NCBI GenBank assembly: GCA_034670405.1
Contig: JAXDDX010000145.1
Coordinates: 1,001,001-1,065,000 of the forward strand
Direction of reading: 5' to 3'
Source of the DNA: Hoplostethus atlanticus
Taxonomy: Eukaryota; Chordata; Actinopteri; Trachichthyiformes; Trachichthyidae
DNA length: 64,000 nt
In this document: in pieces, positions 1 to 14,900 of the stretch
How positions within the stretch are numbered: position 1 is the stretch's first letter
Layout of the letters: every line of letters starts with the position of its first letter
Translations under genes and position numbers: made by a program
Notes under the pieces: model-generated
What the model was told of the DNA's origin: nothing
The model's database searches: none
The model's input: the letters and a program-made list of their open reading frames with translations, nothing else

Positions 1-210
1 GGTAATACTGGCAGATAGGAACCAAGAAACCAGCCCGGAGTTCAGGAAAACAAAACAAAACAAAAACAGTTTAGGCTCACTCGACAACTGCCACCAAGAT
101 GTTGGCATTGATGAAAAGAGTGTGCATGCTCATCCAAATTCTTCCTTGGATAAATAAAGGTTAAAATAAAAGTAATTTAAAAAAGTGAAAAAAAAAACAA
201 TTCAGACTCA
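1..210 (-). other. nckap1l 3' UTR start with a LINE-like tail piece
   Basis: Bases downstream of the nckap1l stop. On the plus strand there is a stretch ending GGATAAATAAAGGTTAAAA (about 140-160), which resembles the 3' tail of fish LINE/SINE families. No polyadenylation signal is seen for the minus-strand gene. Confidence 0.4.
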
Positions 211-327
211 TCAGCCCAGAGTGGCAAAGAAGGACCTGAACACCTCTCTGTAGGCATTTCGGAGCAGAACGTACGGGAAGCAGTTCTCCAACATCTCTTG
301 ACTCAAGAACGGAGACTCCTCCACAAT
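211..327 (-). CDS. nckap1l: nckap1l exon 31 (last coding exon), residues 1086-1123
   Basis: Encodes [20 protein letters not shown] and [18 protein letters not shown] followed by TGA, matching the human C-terminus through LLRNAYREV. The last residues are family-variable. No minus-strand AATAAA is evident in the 210 bases to the window edge, so the 3' UTR probably continues off the left end. Confidence 0.95.
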   Translation of the reverse strand: MVEESPFLSQEMLENCFPYVLLRNAYREVFRSFFATLG

Positions 328-3300
328 CTAAGTGAATAAGTGTTAAGAGTATATGTTAGATACATTTAGATTGTAATGATTGATGCAATAAATAATTGCA
401 GTTTACGTCTACAACAACAACACTGTCTCAACACAACATGACCGTATTTGCAGGGGTTTAATAGGGTTGTTGTTCAATTAGCTTGCCAGGGGCTGACTTG
501 GCTTTCAGAACTCATTTTCCGGGCAGTACTTTGTTTTGGAACAAAAACTCCCCATCCACCTACTCACATTTTCAACTGCTCAACAAGGAGGATGGGTCGT
601 GCTATGAGTATGCAACCAGGATTGCGTGCTGATAAGCCTTGTGCTCAAGCCAAAAAAGCAAAGGATGGAACAGTATTATTACTGTGTTTTTAAATCATGA
701 TATATTCTGTTTCTGTGAGATCTGTGAGTACTTGTGAAAATGTGGCCGCACATAGAGGTCAATTAAAGTCATAGATTATTTAATGCCCCTTGAATGAACC
801 TGGCAAGCACAATAAGCCCTGTAATAGGCTGCAGGAAGTAGGTGACACGTGGTATAAATGTGGTACCGTGTGTAAGAGCAGGTAGATGGAGTCTCGGTTT
901 TTGCTCTCCGCTCTTTCCTCATTCTGTCCCAGTTGAAGCAGAGCGGAGGAAGCCAGCTGTGGAAGGACAAGTTAAAAAATGATAGATCAAGGTTGTTTTT
1001 TTTGACAGTGGTTGACTTGACCTAGAATGGGGCAAAGGTTGCCAGTGTCTTGGGAAAGCTTTTTGACTGAAACACTGAAAAAGATACAGTATGTCATATG
1101 TATTTATTTTATAAAATACAGGCCACACCCAAGTGAATCACCAGTTTTATTAGTTAGTGGATAGTGAAGCCACAAAATCATTACAAAATGTGATACATTT
1201 AGGAATTTAGCAGAAGAGGAACATATGTAGTTGTAAGAAACGTTATCTCCCACTTACCAGGAGGAACTCTTTGAGGTGCTGCTCGATATTCTTGTTCTGA
1301 ACGGTGAACATGGCAGCAGCCAGTTGGTTGATAGCAGTCGCTAAACAGTGGATGTTGTTGTTGTGGCCTGACAGATGGAGTGACAGCAACATAAGGAAAT
1401 GCATCCATCAAAAATGGAAAAAGGCAGGGCATAGAATAGAATAGAATAGAATAAAGGTTTATAGACATAACGTGGGCTGATGATTAGAGAGAGACACTTA
1501 ATGAAGAAGAAGGCTATTTTGTCAACCTCAGAGAGTAGATCTCTTCCAAACATGCCAATGGAAAATAGAAACAGAATTTCGCAAGAGACAAACGCCACCC
1601 TCTGCTTTGATAGAAATCTACGCTTTTTGATGCTCTGTAGCTCGCGGACCAGGCTTTGAGCCAAGGAGTCGGGGTCAGCAGAGCCACATGCCAAGAGTAA
1701 CTGTATCGATGCACGTCAGCCAGAGTTATCTGTAAACAAAAAGTCTCGCGGCAGAAACATGTTTCTCATTAACCGACATACTTTGCTCCGGACCACATCG
1801 GTCAGACTGGAAAGTATGATAGAGAGAGAGATGCCGGTAAGCAGTTTTCAGGGTGGAGGTACTTTTTTTTTTAAACCGCGTTATCAGCAATTAGTTAGTA
1901 ATGGCTGGAGGAGGAAGTGGTCAGTAATTGGTCAAGGACTGTCTGGATAGTAATTATTATCATTACCAAGTTTGTTCTGGCTTTGAATGAATGAATGGAT
2001 GGATGGATGAATGGATGAATGAATGAATGAACACACCTCCATGGTCTCGGTTATAGAAGGAGTTGGGGTCCAGAGCCAGGATGGGCAAAGACACAGCAAC
2101 GTAGACAAGCAGCAAACAGGACAGCTTGTACTCCTCATCGACTGGCGTGTTATCTGTGGGTTTTTGGTAAGACGACATGAAAAGGATGAAAAGGAGCGCT
2201 ATTTCTTCGTGAGGATTGAGCCATCTGCAGGTGTTGACAGCAGGGAGAATGAATCCGCGGCACTGGAGGTTCACGCCATGCTTCTTCTTCAGATGTGACA
2301 ATAATAATTTAGGTGTCATTGTTGCTCTTTACCTGAGCGCATGCTGGCGACAGCTGAGACCAGGGCAGGATCGATATCGCACGTCAGCCCTGCGGCGGAA
2401 GCCAGCTCGAAAACGTTCATTGTCACCTGCAAGTTCAGCAAACATTAAGGAAAAATAGACAAAGCTGTTGAGTGTTGCACACCGCTGAAATTATATACAG
2501 TTTAAATGTAACACGCCATTTAGATTGTACTTTGCATTTCGTTGACTCATGCCACCATACAAACACATCCAGTAAGATGCTGATCTGTGCAGCCGATTTG
2601 CTTTGCATTCGATACAGCTGCCACCAAAGTGACACTAAATCATCCGTGAGCGCCATTGACCTGACACACGCACTTTGCCCTATTTCTGGGTGCATGCATG
2701 GTTGGCCCGTCTGGGGTAGAATGTTTCCACTGATGTGGTTTAGAGAGCAGAGCTGCAGTGGTGATCAGAGTCTCTCTCACGGAGGCATGGGGGGGGCTGC
2801 TGACGTCTTTGGGGTTATCCTGGCCCCGGCTGTGGCACGGCTGTCATGCCTCACTCTCAGAGCCCAGACGTAAGTAACGCGAGGGGGATTTCACAGTCAC
2901 CCTCACACAGAGTGCCCCAAAGGAAGATAAGGAATTTGAATCGGTTGTGGGGTAGAATTGTGAAGCGCCTCTTTCTCCGACTGAAGGGATGCTGTCGCTA
3001 ATATCTTCTTATTTAACACAACATGAACATTGTGCCACACGTGATGATATATTCTACATTCTTAGCCTCTGATGGTGAAGGATAATTCCCCAAGGTCACA
3101 AAACTAAATATACATTCTGACTAATGTCAATACAAAGATATGCCCTCAATTCTAAGCACGAAAAAACAAAACGCTACTCCACATTCTTCCTCATTCAGTT
3201 GGCCTTGTGGAAATAAACTTTGCAGCGAGATGGAATGGCGCATGCATCGAGAAACCCCTGACGATCGTGCGGTTTCTCCTCTCTGGGTTCCTGACATGTG

Positions 3301-6300
3301 GATGCTTGTTTCACAGTGCAGCTCTTGTCAAGGGGGATGAAAGCGGTGTTTTACCTTGATGTCAGTTTCAGGGGAGATTAAGTCCCTCAGGCACTCCATG
3401 GGCCCCATGAGGTAAGGGCAATGCTTGTGCAGGATCTAAATATAGCAATATACAACACAATATCACTGAGGATGTACATACATATAAAAATAGACGTACT
3501 GTCAAGGGCAATTCTCTTTGAGCTTCATAGAGTCAGTGGTACAAGGATTTACACCACATAGAGCCTTAAATAGTCATAAGAATTTACCGAAATGTATGAG
3601 GCCTAATAGGCACAATAGAGTACAATTGATTGTTTTGGTCAACAGACAGACTGTCAGTAACCAGTCTTTCACTCTTTTAAGACACTAGGACACATTTCCA
3701 ACAAAACATTAGAAGCATTTCAAATCCTGCCAAAATTCAGTACATCAGCAGTCCCACACTAGATGAGGACATCTAAACAATTGTTATTATCATCATTTTA
3801 ACTTGTTGGACCGTCCCTTACATCTTCGAGACCGTCCTGCGCCATTGCTCTGAAGGACAGGATCACCCCAATGATGGTCATCCTCTTCAGCACGTTCTCT
3901 CCACCTGGAAGAGGATGTGAAACAGACAGAGGCCAAGAGCTGTATTCCTACGGCCTCTAATAAGTACCCTTGAATAAGGCACCGAACCCCCAGCTGCCCC
4001 ATGGAGCTGCTCAGGAGTACAAGACTGCGGCAGTACTGGGATGTTCTCAGGTCTGTGTGAACATGCAAATAATACAATATAAACAAGAAACAATATAACA
4101 ATATATCTTGTTATATTTTATATATTTTATTTATTGTATGTATGCCCCCCCTCCTATTTGCACTGCTTTTTTTGGTGAGGTCACAACCTGCTTTTCTTTG
4201 TACATGTGCAATGTGCATGGACAAGCTGAATAGAATAGAATAGAATAAGTTGCTGTTGCTGTAAATAAGAAGCCGTATCAACACGGCCAATAACAGCACC
4301 AGTCCAAAGTGTCTGATAGCTCACCAGGCTAAGATGCAGCCCTATGTACAATAATAACAGTGCCATAAGTGGTCAAGTCATATAACCATGATACATGGCC
4401 CAGTATCATTCACTTTTACAAGCTTTGTGAATTAAGAGATCAATTGTTTTGAAATATTATTGTACTTTATTATTCAATTATTTTGCGATTTACTGAGACT
4501 ACTTGTGGTTTCCTTGGTTTATCGCTGTGCTGCTGTTTATTTTTCTCTATCCTGCACCTGGAGGAAGTAGTGCGCTGTCACATTACTTCCTCTATCTCTC
4601 TATCAGCTTTCTTTGAGAGCATTTTAATTCTCTTCAATTTTAGGCTTGCCTCTACATTGAAATTGAGTGTGTGTTTCAGGAAGGTTAATTCCTCGGTATC
4701 AGAGAGCCTCAGGTCTGAACTGGATGTGTATGCCGCTCAACAGTGCAATAATAATGCATTCTGTTTGGAGTGATTCGGTTACAGTGCTCTTTCATCCTTC
4801 TCTTCACGTTATCTTTTCCCTTGTGATAGGTGAAAATATAGACTGAGGCATGATAATTACATTTAATATGATTCATGTGCTGTGTATGCTTGTATCATTG
4901 TATATTAACTCATTCATATTAACTGTGCATCATTTATATCCATTATATATCTTTTGAGCATTTATAAATGGATTAACTGTGTACACTCTCTGTGGGTTAA
5001 CTCTTATAAAGGACCCTCAGGGTCCACAGGGTCTCTGGGATACTGACGGAAGAAACATCTGGTATTAGGACTGGAAGGGTCGCAAGGCTATGTGGAGAGA
5101 TCCACGAGTAGGGGTCCCCGAGACATACTATATGGGGAAGATAGCCAGCCAGGGATGACGTCATGTCTTTGGAATGTATACATTGACCCTATGTAAGATC
5201 CTGCTGTTCTTTTGTTAGACACAGACTCATGCTTTGCCTTGTTTGGTGATGTTCGTCTCTGTCCACACGTGTGTATTAAACTGCTTGAACTAAGATCAAC
5301 TTGACTTTCATTTCACCTAGTTTGACTATGAAGGAAGAGAATTTTCACCTTGTCATCTAATTTCTTCTCCTCCTCCTCTACCTCCCACACTACCTGCTCA
5401 TCTCCTGCCCCCCTTTCTCATCCATTTCCTTCTCCTCCTCCTCCTCCCCCTACCTCCTCCTTTGCATCCTCTCTTCCCACAACCTCTTACCTGACAGTCT
5501 CCTTTTTAGATTGGCCATCACCTCTGGCTTATCAAAGTTGCTTCTCATCTGCACCAGGGTGTCCATATTCTCATTCACCAGTTTCTGTAAAGGGAAAGGA
5601 AGAGAGAGAGAAGTGATATAGAAACCAATCCCTGTAATGGAGCTGTAATGGAGAGAAGTCAGCGATGTGACAGATCCATCTGTGGGTTGGGCGCTGCAGT
5701 AGCACAACTCATCACTTGAGAGGAGTAGGGAAGCTGTCACAGCAGCAGCTTAAAATGGTCACCTGGACTGTATGGTGACTCCAAAAACAGGTACATGGAG
5801 GTAAATGTGCATGTAGTCAATCTTACTACAGTATAAAACATCCTTCTAGTAGTAGTCCTTATACTAGTAGTAGTACTATAGTATAGTATATATATCCAAC
5901 ATTGGCTGGATCATTAAACACATTTTAATTTCTACATTTATTAGAGTTAAGGTTAACAGAACAAGGTATAATCTATATCAGTGGTTTCTCAATGTGGGGT
6001 TTGGGGGCCCTAAGGGGTTCTTTGAGTGGGTTCCAGGGGGTCCCCGGCAAAATGAGGAATAGTGTGATCTCACTCAAATTAAATTCACTGGAATTCATCC
6101 AAATTAGAGAATGTATAAGATAGAACAATGTAATCATAATGCTTATTCTCCCCACATACCATAATGCTTATTCTCCCCACATACAGTATACAGTCAATTC
6201 AATACTAAATCAACAGCAAGAGTCCTCCCACATGATCTATATCCTCTAAATGAGCCTATAGCATCATACCTTCAGCTCGCTGACTTGAGAGGTGATGTGC

Positions 6301-8831
6301 CACATTAGGTTCTCACTCAGAAACTTCAAGCCGTATGGACCAATCAGCTCACCCAGGGCCTGCAGCTCTGTTCAAAAGGTGAATTTAGAGATAAAAAAAT
6401 AATGAATAAATGCAAAGACAGTGGGAGGAGAGGATGGATCAACAGGGCTTTAATCGCTATTCAATCCTGTACTTCTGTTATGTGGACAAACTAGACAACA
6501 CGTTCCAAAAAATGCAAGGACAACAACAACAGGAGCTGAATCTTTTTTTCCAACAGGATGGAGAAACATAGCATAGTTCGTTCAGCAAACTGAGCCAAAG
6601 CTTGGATCCCTGTACAAACAGAAGTACGCAACAAATTTAATTTGCCAGTGACGCTAGTTATTGAGGGACAACTGCAGCAACCAGACCTTCCTCCTCTTTC
6701 AAATCACTCTCTCAGCTTGAATATGGATGGACAAGAGGATGCGTGTGGCTAGAATCAGAGGTGGTTAATGGAAGAAAGAGTGAGTCACGTCGAGGCAGGC
6801 AGGGCCAGAGAGTGAATGGGGTAAATATAGATAACGATGACGACGGGCTGAGGTTGTCTATGGAGGTGGAATGATCTCCGAGGTGCTGTGTGTGTGTATG
6901 CATATGCATGTGTCGCGTAGGTGTTGGTAGTATACATATGTGTGTGTGTGTAAGGCGGTGTGTGTGTGTGTGTGTGTGTGTCATGGTCAGGAGAACAGTG
7001 AACACAGCCCGGCCTAATACAATTATAAGGAGGTCAATTGTTCCTACAAGGTAGTGCGGAGGTGGCATGGGAGGCTGAGAAACAAGTGATGCTGATGCAG
7101 GGAAGGATGAGCAGGGGAGATGGTAAGCAATGCTGAAGTTTACATTAGGCAGGCAACGTCAGAGCCAGAGGCAGAGCATACTGCACGACATGCAATGTGA
7201 CAGAACAAACACACACACTACCACGATAACAATCTCAACACCCTCAACATCCTCCTGAGATTAACCTTCTTGATATGACGTCAAACGAGGGAAATTAAAC
7301 TAAAAGTATGAAATGGCTTTTTTTATTTTTTAGGTTTCAAGGGTCTGAACGTCATGAAACTGCTCACCGGCAGCCATACCACTGCTGCCCCTCCAAATGA
7401 CCTCAGCTGTTAGCTGGCCATCGAGATCTACACTCTAAAACTAAAGTCAAGATGACAAATAATGTCAAGTGTAATGAGAGGAAATTGCTTGGCTAGAGCT
7501 CTCAAAACAGATTTGTATTACACATAAAGTCGACTTCTTAAATCGTCAGATCTTGAATTTGTTCTGAGTCATATTTCCATGCAGTCATTTTCTGACTTAA
7601 TAACAATGGTTTTAAGGTCAAATCTCTTTAAAATGTTTTCCTCAGATCCACAGTTGAGAAAGATATGGGAAACACTGCTGCCCGGTAAATTCTGCACCTC
7701 CCATACAGTACAGTAATTACAGTATCATACAACATGTGCAAAGCTACACCAAAAGCCCTCTCAAAAGTCCAAAAGTAAGAGTTGTTGCTATGGATACCGA
7801 GCTCTGCATGTCATCGATGACTCATCTGAATGCCCATACCTTAGAAAATGCAACAAAAGTTCATACATCACCTGCAGATTTCTGAGTACATTTTGGATCA
7901 TCTTCATTAGAGACGTGTGTGGCACTCTTTGTTTATTACGCTAACCATCACACTGTGAAAATCTTTAACTAACAAAATGGATTATAGTTCAAGTAGTAGC
8001 ACTTATATGTTTGTTAACAGAACAGTGCATGTGTCTCCACTTGTAATGGGTCTTTGTGATTACATTTCACAGTGACACATCCACTCGTGTGCCAGTAGCA
8101 TATTAAGTTAATGGAAGAGGGCTGACCTGATATGTCAGAGTACTCCTCTGAACTGAAGCTTGGCGCGTTCTCACTAGCCTGGTTGATGAAGCAGCGCATG
8201 GTAGGGCAGTGAACAACGAAGGCGCTGCTGGCCTGACGTAAGAGGCCCTCCAAGTACCTGAGGATAGAAAAAACACAAGTGTGATGAGAGAGTGTGTGTG
8301 TGGTTAAGGCGCTACATGCATGTGTGCATCTATAGGAGTCTGTGTGAGCATGCTCCATGTGTCCATGTGTGACGGCAATCCTATGGGAAAGTGCATGCAG
8401 ACCCCTTTGGATGTATGTGTTTGTATTGGACATTTACATGTAGCATGGATATAACTCTACAGTATATCATCAGACACACACACACACACACACCAGTTGG
8501 TGTAGAGGGTTGTAATTGTCTGCCCTCCCTGGGAGTCCACAGGCTGGGTCTGCTGCAGCAGGACGCTCTTCACCACCCGGCTGATGTCCACGTTGATGTA
8601 GCTTGACAGGGTGTGCAGGCTGGCTGTGTAGGACCGTACCGCCGCCAGGAGGTCTGAGGGCCGCGCGATCTCCTGGGTGGTCTGGTTGTAACGGGCCATT
8701 CTCACGATGATCCTGGAGCGACACATTTAACCCACGTCACTTATGATCGAAACGAGCCATGGTGGCATGACTCATTAGTTCAGCACTGCTCCAGGGCCTT
8801 GCAGCGTTTTTTTTTCTTCTCTGGGACCGTG

Positions 8832-8925
<94 letters not shown>

Positions 8926-11900
8926 ATTGTGGCCAAGGAAGGACCAAGTTTGCTGCCACTCGAGGGCCTTAATTTTAGGGTGACAGGGGAGATAATCATC
9001 AGCTAAGACACGGAGACTAAGCAGAGCATATACACGGAAACATTAGGTTGCCCTGGTACCAGGCCCTAATCTAAACATCAGTTAGATCTGAGATGACACA
9101 GAGCAGAGAGAGTCACATGATAGATCGCTTCTCAGATTCAAAGTGACTGGCACATAGCCTGACATTGAGTTGAGTATAGTGATGGTAGAGACATTTCACG
9201 AGTAGACAAGTTCCAAATGATCGATCTTCCAACGGTCTTGCATATGTACGCAAGCCTTCAGGCACTGAGAGAAGCACAATAGTCAGCTGTATAAAAGATA
9301 GTAAAGTGATGGCGATGCATTTACAGCGGTCCAATATGTTACAGGTACTATTGTGTATACGCTGCTTGCCCAAACTCGGCATCTATTGCACGCCCAACCG
9401 TCCTGGTAGGGGGATCCCTCTCTGAGTAGCCCCTCCCAAGGTTTCTCCCAATTTTCCCAGTGAGGGTTTGTGGGAGTTTTTCCTTGTCCTCTGTGAGGGT
9501 CTAAGGCTGGGGGATGTCGTGTACTAACCATTTATTATTTTCACATGTTGGGCACTGTGAAGCCCTTAGAGACTGTAACGGTGATTAAGGGCTGTACAAA
9601 TAAATGTGATTTGATTTGATTTGATTATTGTATGGAGGACAGAAATGGCCTTAATTACAAATACATAAATACATCTATCAGTAAATAGATGTTTTTAATA
9701 AATAAATATAAACAAGTAAAATGCACAGAAATCCATATATAAACATATAAATAAATAAATAACAGTGAGCATAAATTAATAATTATTGAGTAAGATAATG
9801 TATTGACAAGAAAAATGATTTATTTCTGTATATTTATTTCTGTATTGCTCCCTACTATGATGATGAGGCGGTGTCAATCAAATACTTGTTTAACACACTA
9901 TTGGTTGGTCCTTGTCATGGTGTATTGCTCGAATTGATTTGCCTTATTTGGCTGACAACAAAACGACTTTGTCTGCAACAAAGTCCTGCTGCTTCGTTGA
10001 CAGAACTTCACAATTAGGCTACAAGGCCACACATTAGGCCACTGCCAAGAAGAGGTCAATTGTTGGCAGTGGCCTAATGGCCAGTTGCTGTGATGATGAA
10101 CGTTTCAATATCCAATTAAGAGATCTGGCTGCCACTGCAGAGGACAACGATGCTTCCCCTGATTACCTGCTTTTCTGTGTAGAGACGATGATCAATAACT
10201 TCAGTCCCCTTGCGACCCCTTAGTTCTTGGGAATTTGGAAGAGGTTTCTAACTGAGCCTCATCTCATACAGAGAAGGTGTGGTTAGACGCCCCTCGCTGT
10301 CACGGCCACTCAGCCCTTACCCTCACTTTCCCCTGAGTTCTAGTCTGTCTGTTACTGTCTTCCTGTTGTCGTGTGTGCTCTCTCTCTCTCTCTCTCTGCA
10401 GGTTGGTGGGCGTGTCCCTGAGGGCCGATCTACACAGCTGATTCCAATCCATCATCTTCCCCTGGGTCCACCTGCAATCTAATCCCGATACTCGCATCCA
10501 GTTCCCATGAGCACAACCCAGCCAACATGTCCATGTAGGCCCCACATGGGTTAGTGATGGGCTGGTACTTACAACCCAAATGGGGCCCATATTAATTTGT
10601 CCATGGGCTCCATATAGGCCCTGTGTGTGTTTTCCTAGGTCAGTAATGGGGTCAAGGTGGGCTATAAGTGGGACCCATATGAGCAATCATCATTTAAATA
10701 GGGCCCATGAGGGACCCATACAGACCAGAGCTGGGCTTAAATGGGTATTCAACCCATCAAAAAGCCCACTCGAAGCTCACGTCCAGATAAAACCCATATA
10801 ACCTATGTAAAACTCACGTGGGCCCCACATGGACATGTTGGTGGGAACTGACCCTTACTAACTCGCAGAACAGTTGCAGGTCACTACATTGTTAGTGAAC
10901 TCCTATTAGATTGCTGCGCCTGAATGTTGGACACCACGCTCACTGAAATATCTTATGGAGCAGGAAATAAATAAATGATAAGCAAAATAAATGAAAGGGA
11001 AATGTATTCATTTCTTCTTGATTATAAATGGTTTTACTCATTATTGTATTGAATTATTTGTACTTTGTAATTTCTCTGTATGTTATTTTATACATTTATT
11101 TTTGGGATTTATTTATTCATATATTTCTAATTATGGTCAATTCGGTCCTCCATACTATTGTACAGCAGATTTTCTGTCTATAATTACGGCTGACAGTAGT
11201 TTTTCCATTATTTTATATCCTTTAAGACTCACTATGTTATCCACATTTATTTAATCCCATTTCATAATCCCCCCTATGCCTGTTCATGATAACTTACTCA
11301 GACAGGCGCATCTCCAGATGAGAAAGCAGGAACTCTGTGGGAACGACAATGTGGTCGAAGACAACGACCTCACTGCAGAGACTGAAGGAGGAGCACAGCT
11401 CGGTCAGGGTCAGATGCATCTTGTCCATACTGAGAGTAGGGAGGGGAGGAGAGGGTGAGGGGGAGAGACAGAGGATGCAAGTCTTTAGGAAGTGGGAATA
11501 AATGTTTTGCCAATGACTGCATCATGGATGTGCTTTTCTCAGACAAGTAAGGTCATACACATGGGGAGGCACAGGGGAGGAAGACTCAGAGACAGGAGAG
11601 AGACAGAATTACAACTCTTAATTAAGGGGCTGAGTAACTGTGGCTATATACAGAATATGAGCAAAATAATGACACACCAACAGCAAATCGTCCCTTGGTA
11701 ACAGGGTGTCCCTAATAGGGTGAGGTGCTTGATTCTGGCCCTAGAAGGAACTTGTGATTGAGCTCTGCGATATTATTATGGTGGAGGGGAAACGCTGGCT
11801 CAGGATGACGTTCAAGAGCAACTGTCATCCTGGAAGACGCGGCTACCATCAGGCAAGGAATGTGTCACGGGTTGAAGGAGATTACTCACAAACGACGACT

Positions 11901-14900
11901 AATCGGCATGAACACCATGTCAGGAAATGCGCCCAGAAACCATCAGAATCCTGCGGCGTTCATTTCATTTTGACCTGGACAAGCGCCTGGTGATTACGCA
12001 GCATGTGTCCAGAAATAAGGACTGAATTTTATTAGGTGGTATATTGTCTGGATCCAGTGAGTGATTTGTTAACGGCATGTTTTTTGCTAACTCAGTATGG
12101 GTACCAGATCTACTGTCTCAGAAATAGAAACCATCAGGGAGAGGGAAGTAAGCAGAGAAGAAGAGATTGCGATAAGAAGCAGTGAGAAAAGCTGACTTGG
12201 TGACGACGGCCCGGTCTTTCCTCAGGCTCTCAGCCCCTGGTTTCTCTTTCTGGACCTCTCCTTTCCTAGGCACCGGCTTCTTTTGCTTCTTGTGACGGGC
12301 CACACTTATGGTCTCAGCACAGTTCTTGGGCAGTAACTAATGAGTTATCAAGTGGAGGGAGAGAGAGAGAGAGAGAGACAGAGATGGGGGATGAGGGGCA
12401 GCAAATATTTGATGTTAAAACACAAAGATGGGGCTTTTGCTTTCATCCAGTTGAGTCAAATTCAACATTTTACTCATAGTTTCCACAAGGGATGAGAAAA
12501 ACAACAGCTCAGTAAATCACCTGCAGGATTTTAGCCTTTTCTCATAATTTTACTCAAATCGTCTTTCGACTGCCCCCGCCGAAATCAGTCGATGCTCAAC
12601 TGTGACGAGTGCGATTAGAATTGGACATGGAGTTTGGAAGAATCAATCTCTCTTACAAAATTACTTTTTTTTAAACCCGTAATAGAGTCAAATTCACCTG
12701 GTCGTTGAGGTTGCACTGCTCAGCGCATAGGTCTAAGACAACACTGCTGGTCTGCTTGGCTATCTGCTCCAGGAAGGTCACACACAGACGCAGGCTCCTC
12801 TTCTCAATCGCCTCTGTCTGGACACACACATATACACACACAGAGAGCATGTACACTAATGCGCACACACACAAATGCATGCATGGACACACATAGGCGG
12901 TTGTACACAAATCGATACCCACACACACCCACACACACACACACACACACAAAACAGAAGGGATGTTTTCTCCCATAACTCCCTCAAGTTAAATTTAGCA
13001 CACTATTCACTGACAATTTGGAATTCTTTTCACTGCGTACTGAGATGTTCCACGTCTTGTTATTTATCTCCTCTATCTGTGTTTTGTCATTCCCATGGTT
13101 ATCAAGAGCACCAATCCCCTTTTGAGTCTCACACAAACAGGTATAACAATTTCACTAATTAACACTCCTTTCCCTACTCTTATATAACAATAACAAACCA
13201 AACAATAAAGAACTCTTAAAGTGTTCATGAATGTGTCGTGAAGCTGTTATGAAGTACCTGTTCAGGTGATGTGTCATAAACTGGAGTGGTGTTATGAGTC
13301 AGAGTTCATGTAGAGCGCTACCTACACCACACCATCGCCTCTCCTCAGCTAATCTATAATACCTCGGCCAGCAGACGTCCCGATACTGACCTCTTCTGGG
13401 CAGAGCGGATGCCCACACTGGCTGAAGTGGCAGCAGACGGCAGGGAACGCCATGAGGAAGCGCTTCATAGTCAGCTCCTCACCGCTCTGGCAAAACATCT
13501 TCTCAAACACACGGGGGTAGAAACTGGGCAACACACAGACAGAGGTGTCAACACAGCATCAAAGACTTCAACCTTATCCTGTCTTATCTTATCTTATCTA
13601 CCATGCTGTTTTATACAGTGAGAAGAGAAGAGAAGAAAGGAAAAGAAGAGAAACATAAAGAACATAAAGAGCTCGTCTTAATAGAACTGACCAGAGTATG
13701 GACAGATCGGAGGTCTCTTGCAACACTTCTTCCACACTGTCCACCATCTTGGTGTGGAACTGGATCATGTTCATCACCTTTGCCAAGTCGGGGTAGTCCT
13801 TTAACAGGAGAGGGGCCTTGTTCACACTGGTGTAGGCCTGGAGCAGGGGACAAAGGTGGCAGTCATTCACATGCATGCTATCACCCATGTTGTAATAAGC
13901 AAGTGACATTCACTACTGTACAATAACCCCGTATACCTGTAATCTCAACCAGTCCAGTCTAAGCGCGCTCAAATCAAACTCCTCCTTGTTTTCCACTGTA
14001 GCAAGAAAAAGCCATTTATCATCATTATCTGAATTAACTTTCATATACTGCGTTAAAAATCCAGCTTACCTACCATGCTATCTCATTTCACACAGAATAA
14101 TCTTGGGTATACACTAGAAAATAATATGTCTGCAGAGTATCTGGGTTGTTGGTTTACCTTGTTTGATTGACAAGGCAGACAGGGTGGAGACGAACGAGCT
14201 CGTCAGGATGGACTCCTCCTCTGGACAGACGTACATGTTCTGCAGGAGGAGGAAGAGAGTCAAAAACCAGAGCTAGAGCATTAGAGATGCCTCCAGGAAT
14301 CTAAACACTGTTGGCTTTCCACTTTCTGCCTCTAAACTAATGTGAAAGAGTCTTTGTTTCCCTTGATATCAATGTATCACACACACACATCCTCTCCCAG
14401 TACCTGAATGGTGTCATTGAGCACCAAGGCATCAAACTGTGCCAGGTACTGGACGTGGTAGCGCTGTAATACATGGTTGTGTTTCGTCATCAGACCTCTC
14501 AGCTTCTCCATGTGGAACAGCAGCTCTGCCATCTGACTGGAAGAGCAAATCACGCGCACATCAGCCCACCACCGATTCGCTATTCTTGAGCGAATGAAAC
14601 GTCAACTGATTGATAGCAGGTTTGTATTAATGTGACACAGTGTGGACAACCAGCGGCAGGGTGGGTGGTGTTATAGTTGGCAAACAGAGGTCTGTTTCCT
14701 CTCCCACCTATGACCTACTTGTCAACGTAGTCCTCGGGGGTCTTGCATTTGGGCATGCTCTCAGAGTGCCTGACGAGCCACAGGACCTCGTCACGGGAGA
14801 ATGACAGAGCCATGACGACGAACAGGGCCTCGGGGGTTTTAATTGGCACACAGAACAGAGGACAGAGGGATGTTAGGAAAGAGTCTCAGCTAAGATTGGT

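Noticed and set aside
1341-1740. Open frame in nckap1l intron 28 preceded by an acceptor-like TTTACAG
   Set aside because: The flanking exons 28 and 29 join in phase and match the human protein without a gap, and the frame has no family similarity.
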